Source of the DNA: Mycobacterium sp. OAS707
GTDB lineage: Bacteria > Actinomycetota > Actinomycetes > Mycobacteriales > Mycobacteriaceae
NCBI RefSeq assembly: GCF_014873705.1
Contig: NZ_JADBDS010000001.1
Span: forward strand, 744,001-808,000
Direction of reading: 5' to 3'
Length of the DNA stretch: 64,000 nt
The notes under the pieces were generated by a model. The model did not search any database, was not told the DNA's origin, and saw only the letters and a program-made list of their open reading frames with translations. Position 1 is the first letter of the stretch; every line of letters starts with the position of its first letter. A program made the position numbers and the translations under genes. Shown here in pieces: positions 26,655-35,356 of this stretch.

Positions 26655-27679
26655 CAGGGCTCAGCGCACCTTCCGTTTTCCTGCTTGACGAAGGGGAACA
26701 GCGAGGCTCTGCCCTGCAGATCCGTCACGCGGATCGTGAGTTCGCAGATGTAGTACTGGACGAATGCTCCATAGGTCCCGATCCGGGCGAGTTTGCGGTA
26801 GTTGCCCGGCGCCCGCTGTAGCGCACCGTCGAGGTAGCCTTTACCGCTTTCCAGGTTGGGCGCCAACCGATTCAGTTGATCCACCGTGCCCGCGAGCGGG
26901 GGCCTGGCCTGGGTGAGCAGATCGGCAATCGAAGCGGTTCCGCTGTCGAGCGATTCGATCGCGGTGGCGATCGGGTCGCGGTCCTGCGACAGGCCGCCGA
27001 TGAGTTTCTCGAGGCGGTCAATCGCGGTGGCGAACTGGTCACCGTCCTTCGAGATGGTGCCGAGCATGGTGTTCAGGTTGCCGATCAATTCCTCGACGGT
27101 CTGGTTGTGGTCGGCCAATGTGTTGGTGAACGACGAGGTTTTGGTCAACAGGGAGTTGATGGTTCCGCCCTCGCCCTGGAACACCTGCACCAGTGAGGAC
27201 GTGAGCGCGTTGACGTCCTGCGGGTTGAGCCCCTTGATGACCGGTTTGAGCCCGCTGAGAAGGAGGTCCAAATCGAGTGCGGGCTGGGTTCTTTCGACGG
27301 GAATCTCACTACCTGGCGGCACCAGCCGTGTCGAGCCAGGACTGTCGATCAGGTCCAGGTAGCGATCGCCGGTCAGGTTCAGATAGCGGATCGCGGCCCT
27401 CGTGCCTGCGGTCAGTTTTACGTTGCGGTTGGCGTCGAACTGAACTCGCACTTCGTCGTCGGAATGCAGCGAGACCGCCGTCACCGTTCCCACGCGAATC
27501 CCCGCAACGCGGACGGTGTCACCCTCCTGCAATCGCGAGGCGTCGGTGAAGATCGCCGAGTAGCCGTTGGTGGATCCTGTCCGGTATTGCCCAAAGGTGA
27601 AGAACAGGAACACCGTAAGCAGCGACATGATCGTCGCGAAGGTGCCGAACTTGACTATGACCTTCCATGAGCCTGTCAT
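26654..27679 (-). CDS. mceB: Mce-family protein, position B
   Basis: Second Mce subunit, 341 residues, the usual MceB length. Anchor helix FATIMSLLTVFLFFTFGQY, then the Mce domain (GYSAIFTDASRLQEGDTVRVAGIRVGTV). The helical tunnel segment ends in YICELTIRVTDLQGRASL with no Pro-rich tail, as expected for MceB. ATG 27679 overlaps the mceA stop (ATGA), the canonical arrangement. Confidence 0.93.
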   Translation of the reverse strand: MTGSWKVIVKFGTFATIMSLLTVFLFFTFGQYRTGSTNGYSAIFTDASRLQEGDTVRVAGIRVGTVTAVSLHSDDEVRVQFDANRNVKLTAGTRAAIRYLNLTGDRYLDLIDSPGSTRLVPPGSEIPVERTQPALDLDLLLSGLKPVIKGLNPQDVNALTSSLVQVFQGEGGTINSLLTKTSSFTNTLADHNQTVEELIGNLNTMLGTISKDGDQFATAIDRLEKLIGGLSQDRDPIATAIESLDSGTASIADLLTQARPPLAGTVDQLNRLAPNLESGKGYLDGALQRAPGNYRKLARIGTYGAFVQYYICELTIRVTDLQGRASLFPFVKQENGRCAEP

Positions 27680-28935
27680 CCCGGCATGCCGATCTGCGCG
27701 CTGTTTCTCGGCGGCCCCTGGATCGGCCCGAACAGCGCCTGCTTGAGTGCATCGGCGTTGAGCAGGATCCCTTGGTTTCCGTATCGCCACGGGTTGGCGC
27801 CGACGTCGGCGACCAAGAACGGGGGCCGTTTGCCGTTGGGCACGATGGGCAGCATCTGGTCATGGCAGGACGACCCGCTCTTGGCAGCGACCTTGGGCAG
27901 ATCCTCTGGGTAGTGGTATCGGTCGACGCCGAGCGTGAAGTTGGCCGAGACGTCGACACCAGGCTTCTCCGGCGGCGGCGCGTGGACAAATGCGTTGAGG
28001 CCCTCGATTCCACACCGAAGGTTGTCGTTGTACTGATCGAGGACCGTGGTGGTGGGGACCAACATATGCAGAACATCGGTCAGCGCTTGGCGATTCGTGC
28101 CAACGACGTCGTTCCCGGCGTCCGCAAGTCCGACGGCGCTGACCAACAACTGATCAAGGCTCTGCTCCTGATCCACCAAGGTGTTTCCCACCCGGGTGCT
28201 GTTGTCCAGGATGTCGACGAGGTCGGGGGCGGCGTCGGCATAGGCGTCCAGTGCCACGGGCGCCGCCGCGAGATCGGCATCGATGTTCTCCAAACTCGGA
28301 TTCACGGTCTTGAGAAACTGGTCGAAGTCGGTCACTGTCTGGCCGAGTTTGTCAGCGCGCCCATTCAGTGCCCCTGACATCGCGGCGAGCGTCTCGTTGA
28401 GCTTGACCGGGTCGATCGCGTGCAGCACCGAGTTGAGTTGTTGGAAAAGGGTATTCGTCTCAACCATGACATGCTGGGCATCCAGCTGTTGGCCTTCTTG
28501 GATCGCGTTCGACGAGGGAACGGCGGGCGCAAGCAGGTCGACCGACTTGGCGCCGAACACCGTGGGGGACATGATGTCAACGGTCACGTTGGCCGGAATG
28601 TTCTGCAGTTGCGATGAGTCCATCGCCAGGTGCAGCACGGCCCTGCCGTCGGGTCGGGCCTCGATTCGCTCCACTTGACCGACCTGTACCCCGTGCCACT
28701 TGACCTTGGCGTCGGGGTTCATCACAAGTCCAGCCCGCTCTGAGACAACGGTGATGGGCACTGTCTGACTGAAGCCACCTTGGAACAGATAAACAGCGAG
28801 ACCGAGTGTCGCCAGCAACGAGACGACCAACGCCAAGCCGGCGAGGGGCCGCGCAAAAGAATTCGGTGCCGAATGTTCGTCCCCCGCCGCAGACGCCGAC
28901 TGTGCTGTTAGACCTGCCCCCGGCCGATGGCTCAA
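27676..28935 (-). CDS. mceA: Mce-family protein, position A
   Basis: First Mce subunit, 419 residues from TTG 28935. The anchor helix is GLALVVSLLATLGLAVYLF; the Mce domain starts TVPITVVSERAGLVMNPDAKVKWHGVQVG. The C-terminal part (DNLRCGIEGLNAFV) fits MceA. TTG 28935 was chosen because a GGAG ribosome-binding site precedes it and it overlaps the stop of an 18-codon ORF (TTGA). In standard mce operons two yrbE permease genes lie immediately upstream; here there is a TetR gene instead, so the complex needs a permease from elsewhere. Confidence 0.9.
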   Translation of the reverse strand: MSHRPGAGLTAQSASAAGDEHSAPNSFARPLAGLALVVSLLATLGLAVYLFQGGFSQTVPITVVSERAGLVMNPDAKVKWHGVQVGQVERIEARPDGRAVLHLAMDSSQLQNIPANVTVDIMSPTVFGAKSVDLLAPAVPSSNAIQEGQQLDAQHVMVETNTLFQQLNSVLHAIDPVKLNETLAAMSGALNGRADKLGQTVTDFDQFLKTVNPSLENIDADLAAAPVALDAYADAAPDLVDILDNSTRVGNTLVDQEQSLDQLLVSAVGLADAGNDVVGTNRQALTDVLHMLVPTTTVLDQYNDNLRCGIEGLNAFVHAPPPEKPGVDVSANFTLGVDRYHYPEDLPKVAAKSGSSCHDQMLPIVPNGKRPPFLVADVGANPWRYGNQGILLNADALKQALFGPIQGPPRNSAQIGMPG

Positions 28936-28988
28936 GGGGCGACTCCTGCGGGGATATGAATTGGCCGGCCGGGCATGAGCTGTTCCAT
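28932..28988 (-). CDS. Possible 18-residue leader peptide coupled to mceA
   Basis: An ATG preceded by GAGGGAG opens 18 codons (MEQLMPGRPIHIPAGVAP) whose TGA overlaps the mceA TTG start (TTGA). Ribosomes finishing it would restart on mceA, which begins with a weak codon. It could be a control peptide or the vestige of a longer gene once upstream, such as a permease. Expression is unproven. Confidence 0.5.
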   Translation of the reverse strand: MEQLMPGRPIHIPAGVAP

Positions 28989-29014
28989 GTCGACTCCCTC
29001 GCACCAGGTCTAGT

Positions 29015-29082
29015 TGACGATCGGCAACTGTTTGAGTGACGATCGGCAACCGTACAGTAGCCGAGCGTAAACACCGGCACAA
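29015..29082 (-). promoter_or_regulatory. Promoter and twin direct-repeat operator of the mce operon
   Basis: On the minus strand TTGTGC (29082-29077), 17 bases and TACTGT (29059-29054) form a SigA-like promoter. Just downstream, TGACGATCGGCAAC occurs at 29037-29050 and 29015-29028, exactly 22 bases apart, so two repressor molecules could sit on one DNA face over the start of transcription. Confidence 0.65.
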
Positions 29083-29109
29083 GAGGATCCGTAGCGTGCG
29101 GCTACCGCA

Positions 29110-29769
29110 CTAAGCCGAGTCGGGCAGCGCCAGTTCGGCGATGTCCGGAAGCGGACGAGTGCAAACATCGTGCGCCTCGTCTGCGGGAAGTCCGAACAGC
29201 CGCAACACATCTTCGGTCACGCGATCGGCGGCAGCCGCGTCGTCACGTTCTGGCTCGTCCTGCAGCAGCTTGCCGAGTCCAAGCAGGGCACCGCCCGCGA
29301 CGGCCAATGCCAGTTTCGGATCGTCGACCGTGAACCGGCCGGCGACGGTGGCCTCGGTGATGTCGCGTAGCGCGCGGGGGCCGAGGCCGCGCTCCGATCC
29401 CATCAGATTGAGCCCGCTCACAAGCAGGATCCGGCTCTCCTGCGGGCGGCGCCGAAAGAGTCGGCCAGTCAGCCGGAAGCTGCATGCGAAGGTTTCGGCA
29501 GGGTCGTCGATCGAGGCCGTCAGCTGGTCGAGCAGCGCGCCGTGGGTGTCGAGCACATCGGCAACGGCCGCCTCGAACAGTTCTTCCTTGCTGTCGAAAT
29601 GGTTGTAGAACGACCCCATCCCGACGTCGGCGGCCTGGGTGATCTCGAGCACCGGCACGTTGAGCTTGCCCGCGGCGATCAGCGCCTGTGCCGCCTGGAT
29701 CAGTGCCGAGCGGGTGCGTTGTTTGCGCCGCTCGAGCCGATTGACCGGCCCCTCCAGCTGTTCGCTCAC
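29110..29769 (-). CDS. TetR-family regulator between mce and ring-cleavage operons
   Basis: 219 residues. DNA-binding part: RKQRTRSALIQAAQALIAAG, then ITQAADVGMGSFYNHFDSKEELFEAA. The rest is a ligand domain with AVAGGALLGLGKLLQDEP. The start is GTG 29769. It is divergent from the dioxygenase operon, across two TGACGATTTCGTCA-type palindromes, and directly upstream of the mce promoter, whose repeats begin with the same TGACGAT. It could therefore control both operons, linking uptake and catabolism of one substrate. Confidence 0.85.
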   Translation of the reverse strand: MSEQLEGPVNRLERRKQRTRSALIQAAQALIAAGKLNVPVLEITQAADVGMGSFYNHFDSKEELFEAAVADVLDTHGALLDQLTASIDDPAETFACSFRLTGRLFRRRPQESRILLVSGLNLMGSERGLGPRALRDITEATVAGRFTVDDPKLALAVAGGALLGLGKLLQDEPERDDAAAADRVTEDVLRLFGLPADEAHDVCTRPLPDIAELALPDSA

Positions 29770-29798
29770 AAACGCAGGATAGCAGACTCAGTCAGTTT

Positions 29799-29856
29799 TG
29801 AGGATTTCGTCAGCAACGCTTGACTGATCATTGCGTCGTATGTGACGATTTCGTCA
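29799..29856. promoter_or_regulatory. Two palindromic operators in the tetR-dioxygenase divergent region
   Basis: TGACGATTTCGTCA at 29843-29856 is a perfect palindrome; TGAGGATTTCGTCA at 29799-29812 differs by one base. Their centres are 44 bases apart. One lies close to each start codon (29769 minus, 29874 plus), as expected for autoregulation plus operon control by the TetR protein. Confidence 0.75.
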
Positions 29857-29873
29857 GTACGAGAGGAGACGGC

Positions 29874-31004
29874 ATGAACGACCTGTTCGGCGCCCACAAT
29901 GAGCTGCACAGCGAGCAGGGCGCACGCAAGGGTGAGCACGCAGGACGGTCAGCCGACCCGGTCATCAAGGTCGCCGACATCGCCTGGTTGGAGTTCGAGA
30001 AGCCCGATCTGGTGCGAGCCGAGGCGTTCGCCCACGCCTTCGGTTTCGCCACCGCGCTGCGGACTCAGAACGAGCTACTGCTCCGGGGCAGCGACGCCGG
30101 TGCACCGTGCGTGATCGTTCGCCGCGGCCCGGGCACCCGATTCCTCGGCGCCGCCTACCGAGCCCAGGACGAGACCGACCTGCTGCGCCTTGGCGACGCG
30201 ACCGGAACCCGACCCAAGCCGCTGCCCGACGTCATCGGCGGCCTGACCGTCGATCTGATCGACCCGAGCGGTGTCCCCGTGCATGTGGTCGCGGGCATGC
30301 ATTCGATGGAATCGCTGCCGGCGCAGGCCCCGCACACCTTCAACTTCGGACACGACCTGCGCCGGGTGAACGCGACTCAGCGCCCGCCGCGCGCACCCAC
30401 CAAGGTGCAGCGACTCGGGCACCTCGTGCTGCAGACCACCAAATACCTCGAGACGCTGAACTGGTATCTCGACACCCTCGGCATGATCGTCAGCGACTTC
30501 CTTTATTACCCCGGCCAGCGGGACCGCGGACCGACGATGAGTTTCATCCGCTGCGACCGCGGAACCGTACCCGCCGATCACCACACGCTGGCGCTGGCGC
30601 TCGGGCCGGCCAACCGCTATGTGCATTCGGCCTACCAGGTCTGTGATCTCGACGCACTGGCTGCAGGCGGTGAATACCTCAGGGAGCGCGGCTATTTCCG
30701 GTCGTGGGGCATCGGCCGCCACATCGAGGGCAGCCAGCTGTTCGACTACTGGCGCGACCCGGATGGCTTCATGGTCGAGCACTTCGCCGACGGCGACATG
30801 TTCGACTCGACATTGGAGCCGGGTTGGGCGCCATTCACCGCCTCCGGCCTGGCGCAGTGGGGCCCGCCTGCAAGCAAGGACTTCCTGGGCACCAACCCGA
30901 AAGCCATTCCCCACGAAGTGCGGTCGACGATCACCGCGCTGCGCGAGGACAACGAATTCGATATCAACCGCCTGCTCGGCCTACTGAAAGTTGCGACTTC
31001 ATGA
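29874..31004 (+). CDS. Type I extradiol ring-cleavage dioxygenase (VOC fold)
   Basis: Probable catechol-type meta-cleavage dioxygenase: Fe(II) and O2 open an aromatic diol next to the hydroxyls. The 376 residues contain two VOC modules. The metal ligands appear as His183 (LGHLVLQT), His237 (DHHTLALA) and Glu302 (FMVEHFADG). Tyr292/Asp291 in FDYWRDPDGF match the family's second-shell region. The first ~30 residues are polar and extra. ATG 29874 follows GAGGAGAC. It heads an overlapping operon with FAH hydrolase, acyl-CoA synthetase and flavin hydroxylase. Confidence 0.88.
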   Translation: MNDLFGAHNELHSEQGARKGEHAGRSADPVIKVADIAWLEFEKPDLVRAEAFAHAFGFATALRTQNELLLRGSDAGAPCVIVRRGPGTRFLGAAYRAQDETDLLRLGDATGTRPKPLPDVIGGLTVDLIDPSGVPVHVVAGMHSMESLPAQAPHTFNFGHDLRRVNATQRPPRAPTKVQRLGHLVLQTTKYLETLNWYLDTLGMIVSDFLYYPGQRDRGPTMSFIRCDRGTVPADHHTLALALGPANRYVHSAYQVCDLDALAAGGEYLRERGYFRSWGIGRHIEGSQLFDYWRDPDGFMVEHFADGDMFDSTLEPGWAPFTASGLAQWGPPASKDFLGTNPKAIPHEVRSTITALREDNEFDINRLLGLLKVATS

Positions 31005-31939
31005 CCGTCTCCGTACTCCGCACCGCCGATGCCTGGTGGGTCCAAACAACCGCCGGCGCAGTCAAAATCGATACCGACGCGATGACGACCGGTGAGCTGT
31101 TGTCGGACCGGTCCGCCATCGATGCCGCTTCGCATGGCGCCGTGAGCGTCCCGGTCGAAAGCCTCGACCTCGTCTCCCCCGTGACCGCGCCGTGCCGCGT
31201 CGTCGCCCAGATGACGAACTTCGTGTCACACGTCAAGGACGCGGGAATGGACCCAAAGACCATTCCGCTCACGTTCTTTCGCAAGGCGTCGGCATCCATC
31301 AGCGGACCGTTCGACGACATCGTCAAGCCGGCACACGTCAAGTTCCTCGACTACGAGGTGGAGATCGGCCTGGTGATCGGCCGGGACGTTCCGGTGGGCA
31401 CCGAGATCGCCGAGTCGAATCTGGCCGACTACGTCGCGGGTCTGGTTGTGACGAACGATGTTTCGGCCCGCGATATCCAGTTGCCGCAAACACAGTTCTA
31501 CGAGGCGAAGTCGTACCCGACCTTCACTCCCGTCGGGCCCGCCTTGGTGCTGCTGGACGCCGATGAGCTCAAGCGGTTTGGCGATCTGCGCCTGCAGCTT
31601 CGAGTCAGCGGCGAAGTACGACAGAACATGCTAGTCGACGCAGACATGATCTACGGACCGCTGCAGGCGCTGCAATCACTCACCCGATTCCAGAACCTGA
31701 ACGCCGGCGACCTCATCATGACGGGTACTCCCGTCGGCACCGCGCTCAGCGCCCCGCCCAAGCTCATCCAGACGATCAGTGCCCTGCTGCCGCCTGCGGT
31801 CAAGTGGAAGGCGTTCTTTGCCCAACAAGCCAAGAACGACAAGTATCTGCAGCACGGCGACATCGTCGAGCTGTCGGTAGCCACCGACGACGGCGCCATC
31901 GATCTCGGCACGCAACGCACCGCGGTGAAATACGCGTGA
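31001..31939 (+). CDS. Fumarylacetoacetate hydrolase (FAH) family protein
   Basis: Metal-dependent C-C hydrolase, hydratase or decarboxylase acting on 2-oxo acids from ring cleavage. In 312 residues, Glu119 and Glu121 (LDYEVEIGLVIG) and Asp153 (TNDVSARDIQ) are the metal ligands; LIMTGTPVG is the C-terminal family motif. It overlaps the dioxygenase stop (ATGA) and the synthetase start (GTGA). It likely processes the dienoate or acylpyruvate formed downstream of meta-cleavage. Confidence 0.9.
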   Translation: MTVSVLRTADAWWVQTTAGAVKIDTDAMTTGELLSDRSAIDAASHGAVSVPVESLDLVSPVTAPCRVVAQMTNFVSHVKDAGMDPKTIPLTFFRKASASISGPFDDIVKPAHVKFLDYEVEIGLVIGRDVPVGTEIAESNLADYVAGLVVTNDVSARDIQLPQTQFYEAKSYPTFTPVGPALVLLDADELKRFGDLRLQLRVSGEVRQNMLVDADMIYGPLQALQSLTRFQNLNAGDLIMTGTPVGTALSAPPKLIQTISALLPPAVKWKAFFAQQAKNDKYLQHGDIVELSVATDDGAIDLGTQRTAVKYA

Positions 31940-33801
31940 CCGACCTGCTCTGGCCGTCCTACGCCGTCCCGGCCGACATCGTCGCCATCGAATCAATTCC
32001 TTTGGCAGACAGAGGCCTTCCGGAGTCGACGTACGCAGCACTGCAGCGTGCAGCCACCCTGTGGCCGCAGCGCATTGCGTTGACGGCTCTGCCCGATGCC
32101 AGCCGGTGGGCCGAGCCGGAGTGTCGCACTTTTTCAGAACTGCTCGCCGACGTGCACAAGACCGCGAACCTGCTGCGCGACGTGGGTGTCCGGCGGCACG
32201 ACGCCGTTGCGATCATCTCCCCCAACTGCGACGAGTTGATCACCGTGACGTTGGCAGCCCAGCTCGCAGGTATCGCCGCACCGATCAACGGCGGGCTGTC
32301 GGTCGACCACATCGCCGAACTCGTCACGAGGGCCGGCGCACGCGTGCTGGTTGCCGCCGCACCGGAATTGGACACGGCCAGCTGGGACACGGCCCAGCAC
32401 CTGATCAATGCAGGCGTGGTGGATACCGTTCTCGCTCTTCGTCCAACCGGCGCAATCACTCCGGCCGACAGCTGCGTGAAATACCTTGGCGATCTCGCCG
32501 AAAAGTACGATGGCACAGCGTTTCACGGGCAGCCGCCGGTCGCGCAGGATATCGCTGCGCTATTTCACACCGGTGGAACGACGGGCAAACCGAAAACCGC
32601 AGCACACACGCATGCAAATGAAGTCACCGATGCGTGGATGATCGCCGCCAACACGCTGCTCGACGAGAACTCGGTGCTCTTCGCCGGCCTGCCGCTGTTT
32701 CACGTCAACGCCTCGGTGGTGACGCTGTTGGCCCCGCTGCTGCGTGGCCAGCAGGCGGTATGGGCCGGACCGCTGGGCTACCGCGACACGGCGCTGTACG
32801 CGACCTTCTGGAAGATGGTGCAGCAGTATGGGATCGGCGCGATGAGCGCGGTGCCGACGGTCTACTCCGTCCTGGCGCAGTGTCCGGTTGACGCCGACAT
32901 CACGAGCCTGCGCTACGCCTTGGTCGGAGCCTCGGCGCTGCCCGCCGCGGTGCGTTCGGACTTCGAATCGCACACCGGGGTCCCCCTTGTCGAGGGGTAC
33001 GGCCTCACAGAGGCCACCTGCGCCAGTGTCCGCAGCTTCCCATTCCATCCCAGGCCCGGTTCGGTGGGCCAACGACTCCCCTACCAACACGTCAAGACCG
33101 TGCGAATCGACGCCGATGGTCGTTGGCACGATCTGCCCGGCGGCGAGGTGGGCAACCTCGTGATCAGCGGACCCACCGTCTTTCCCGGATACGTCACTGC
33201 TCGCACCGGCGACTCGTACGTGCTCGACGGCCTGGGGAAACTCAACGACGGCTGGCTCGACACCGGTGACCTCGCATGGGTCGACGCCGAGGGCTTCGTC
33301 CACCTCACCGGACGGGCCAAAGACCTCATCATCCGCGGCGGCCACAACATCGACCCGGCAATGATCGAAGACGCGCTGCTCGCCCATCCAGATGTCACCG
33401 GCGCTGCAGCTGTCGGCCGACCCGACGCGCACGCCGGTGAGGTACCCGTCGCCTATATCGTCGTGAATCCCACTGCTTCGGTCACCGAGCTGGAGCTGGA
33501 GGCCTGGGCCGCAGGACATGTCGCAGAGCGCGCCGCCGCCCCCAAATCGGTGACGATCGTCGACGCGCTGCCTGTCACTGCTGTCGGCAAGCCGTACAAG
33601 TTAAGCCTGAGAGCCGACGCGGCCCGCCGCGCTATCCAGGACGCCCTGGCAGGAACCGTCGGTGTGGACCGCGTCGACGCCACCATCGACGACGGATCGA
33701 TTGTCGTCATGGTCGCTGTCGACGCCGCAACGGATGCCGAAGCCGTCAAAGCCACGCTCGGTCGCTACGCGATCGCCTGGGACATCAAGGAGCGGTCATG
33801 A
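31936..33801 (+). CDS. Acyl-CoA synthetase (AMP-binding family)
   Basis: ATP-dependent CoA ligase activating a carboxylic acid. P-loop FHTGGTTGKPKTAA near residue 212, GYGLTEATCAS near 355, DTGDLAWVDAEGF, and GRAKDLIIRGGHNIDP hinge; the catalytic Lys lies in AVGKPYKLSLR. The 621 residues include ~60 extra after that Lys, a small alpha/beta tail (GSIVVMVAVDAATDAEAV). GTG 31936 overlaps the FAH stop. In a ring-cleavage operon it may activate the side-chain acid of the substrate or the product acid. Confidence 0.88.
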   Translation: MTDLLWPSYAVPADIVAIESIPLADRGLPESTYAALQRAATLWPQRIALTALPDASRWAEPECRTFSELLADVHKTANLLRDVGVRRHDAVAIISPNCDELITVTLAAQLAGIAAPINGGLSVDHIAELVTRAGARVLVAAAPELDTASWDTAQHLINAGVVDTVLALRPTGAITPADSCVKYLGDLAEKYDGTAFHGQPPVAQDIAALFHTGGTTGKPKTAAHTHANEVTDAWMIAANTLLDENSVLFAGLPLFHVNASVVTLLAPLLRGQQAVWAGPLGYRDTALYATFWKMVQQYGIGAMSAVPTVYSVLAQCPVDADITSLRYALVGASALPAAVRSDFESHTGVPLVEGYGLTEATCASVRSFPFHPRPGSVGQRLPYQHVKTVRIDADGRWHDLPGGEVGNLVISGPTVFPGYVTARTGDSYVLDGLGKLNDGWLDTGDLAWVDAEGFVHLTGRAKDLIIRGGHNIDPAMIEDALLAHPDVTGAAAVGRPDAHAGEVPVAYIVVNPTASVTELELEAWAAGHVAERAAAPKSVTIVDALPVTAVGKPYKLSLRADAARRAIQDALAGTVGVDRVDATIDDGSIVVMVAVDAATDAEAVKATLGRYAIAWDIKERS

Positions 33802-35345
33802 CGCTGAAGTCCGTCCCAGTGGTGGTCATCGGCGCCGGCCCTACCGGCGTCACCGTGGCGACTTTGCTTGCCGATTACGGTATTTCGTGCCTGGTTCTCG
33901 ACCGATGGGAATCGGTCTACCCGCAGCCGCGGGCGGTTCACCTCGATGACGAGATCTACCGCCTCGTCGCGCGACTCGGTGTGTCCGAGCAGTTCGCCGC
34001 GATCTCACGACCTGCGCTGGGTCTGCGACTTCTCGACCATGACCACCGGGTGCTGGCCCAATTCGACCGTGACCCGACCGAAAGCATCCACGGCTTCCCC
34101 CAGGCCAACATGTTCGACCAGCCCGAACTCGAAGCACTGCTGCGATCCAACTTGACGAAGCGCTCGGCCGCGGAGCTCAGGGGCAACGCGGAAGTCACGG
34201 ACATCACTCAGCACGAACCCGGTCGGGTACGGGTGACCTACACCGATCGCGTCTCTGGCGACGAGCACATCGTCGACGCAGAGTATGTGCTCGGATGCGA
34301 CGGCGCCAACAGCGTCGTTCGCGCCTCCATCGGCGCGGTAATGCAGAATCTGCGATTCGAGCAGCGCTGGCTGGTCGCCGACGTGATCACCGATGCAGAG
34401 CTGAACCAATGGGACGGCGTACATCAGGTGTGTGATCCCGCCCGCGCCGGGACCTACATGCGGATCGGCCCGAACCGGTACCGCTGGGAGTTTCGCTTGC
34501 TCACCGATGAGACGGCCGAAGACTACGGCACACTGGAAGCCCTTCGCGGCCTGATTACCCCGTGGGTCAACGCAATACCCAACGACAGACTCGAGTTGGT
34601 GCGGGTGACCGAGTACACCTTCCGTGCACAGATTGCGGACCGATGGCGCGATAGAAACGTCTTTCTGCTTGGCGACGCCGCCCACCTGACACCGCCCTTC
34701 ATCGGCCAAGGAATGGGAGCAGGACTTCGCGATGCGATGAACCTGGCCTGGAAGCTCGCCGGCGTGCTCAAAGGCGACCTCGGCACGAATGTGCTGGACA
34801 CCTATGAGCAGGAGCGAAAGCCGCACGCTCGCACGATGATTGGCCTCGCGTTGGGGATGGGTTGGGCGATGACCGCGGGCGGCAGCATCGGAAACGCAGC
34901 CCGACGCTTCATCGCCCCGCGTCTGCGCATGGTTCCCGGCCTGCGAGAAAAACTGGTCAACGGCACGACGCCGGCGCTGCACCGATCCGCACTGGTGATC
35001 AGGGGCCGCCGTCCGCGTCAGCTGGCCGGGACGCTATGCCCCAATCCGGTTCTGGCCGAAGGCGAAAGCCTGGATGAGGTGTTCGGTAATGGCTTCGCAC
35101 TCGTCACGACCACGCGGCCGTCGGCATTCCAGTACGAGCTGCTCGAAGAGTACGGTGCCGTTATCCACGTCGTCCAACCCGGCAGTGAACTGGCGCAGTG
35201 GCTCCGCCGCGGACACGCGACCGCCGCGGTCATCAGGCCCGATCGAACAGTCATGTACGCGGGACGCAACTTATCGCGACTGTGCGCGACGATGCCCGCG
35301 TTTACGCCGGCCGTCCGCAGCAGTCAGGTCTCCCCCGCCACATAG
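33798..35345 (+). CDS. FAD-dependent aromatic hydroxylase (MhpA-like)
   Basis: Class A flavin monooxygenase, 515 residues, adding a hydroxyl to a phenolic ring with NAD(P)H and O2, probably making the diol for the dioxygenase. GAGPTG at 12-17 binds FAD, CDGANSVVR near 167 is the DG motif, and GDAAHLTPPFIGQGMGAGLRD near 292 is the second FAD motif. The closest family is 3-(3-hydroxyphenyl)propionate hydroxylase. The C-terminal third resembles the thioredoxin-like tail of phenol hydroxylases. It overlaps the synthetase by 4 bases. Confidence 0.88.
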   Translation: MTLKSVPVVVIGAGPTGVTVATLLADYGISCLVLDRWESVYPQPRAVHLDDEIYRLVARLGVSEQFAAISRPALGLRLLDHDHRVLAQFDRDPTESIHGFPQANMFDQPELEALLRSNLTKRSAAELRGNAEVTDITQHEPGRVRVTYTDRVSGDEHIVDAEYVLGCDGANSVVRASIGAVMQNLRFEQRWLVADVITDAELNQWDGVHQVCDPARAGTYMRIGPNRYRWEFRLLTDETAEDYGTLEALRGLITPWVNAIPNDRLELVRVTEYTFRAQIADRWRDRNVFLLGDAAHLTPPFIGQGMGAGLRDAMNLAWKLAGVLKGDLGTNVLDTYEQERKPHARTMIGLALGMGWAMTAGGSIGNAARRFIAPRLRMVPGLREKLVNGTTPALHRSALVIRGRRPRQLAGTLCPNPVLAEGESLDEVFGNGFALVTTTRPSAFQYELLEEYGAVIHVVQPGSELAQWLRRGHATAAVIRPDRTVMYAGRNLSRLCATMPAFTPAVRSSQVSPAT

Positions 35346-35356
35346 AAAGGCACACG

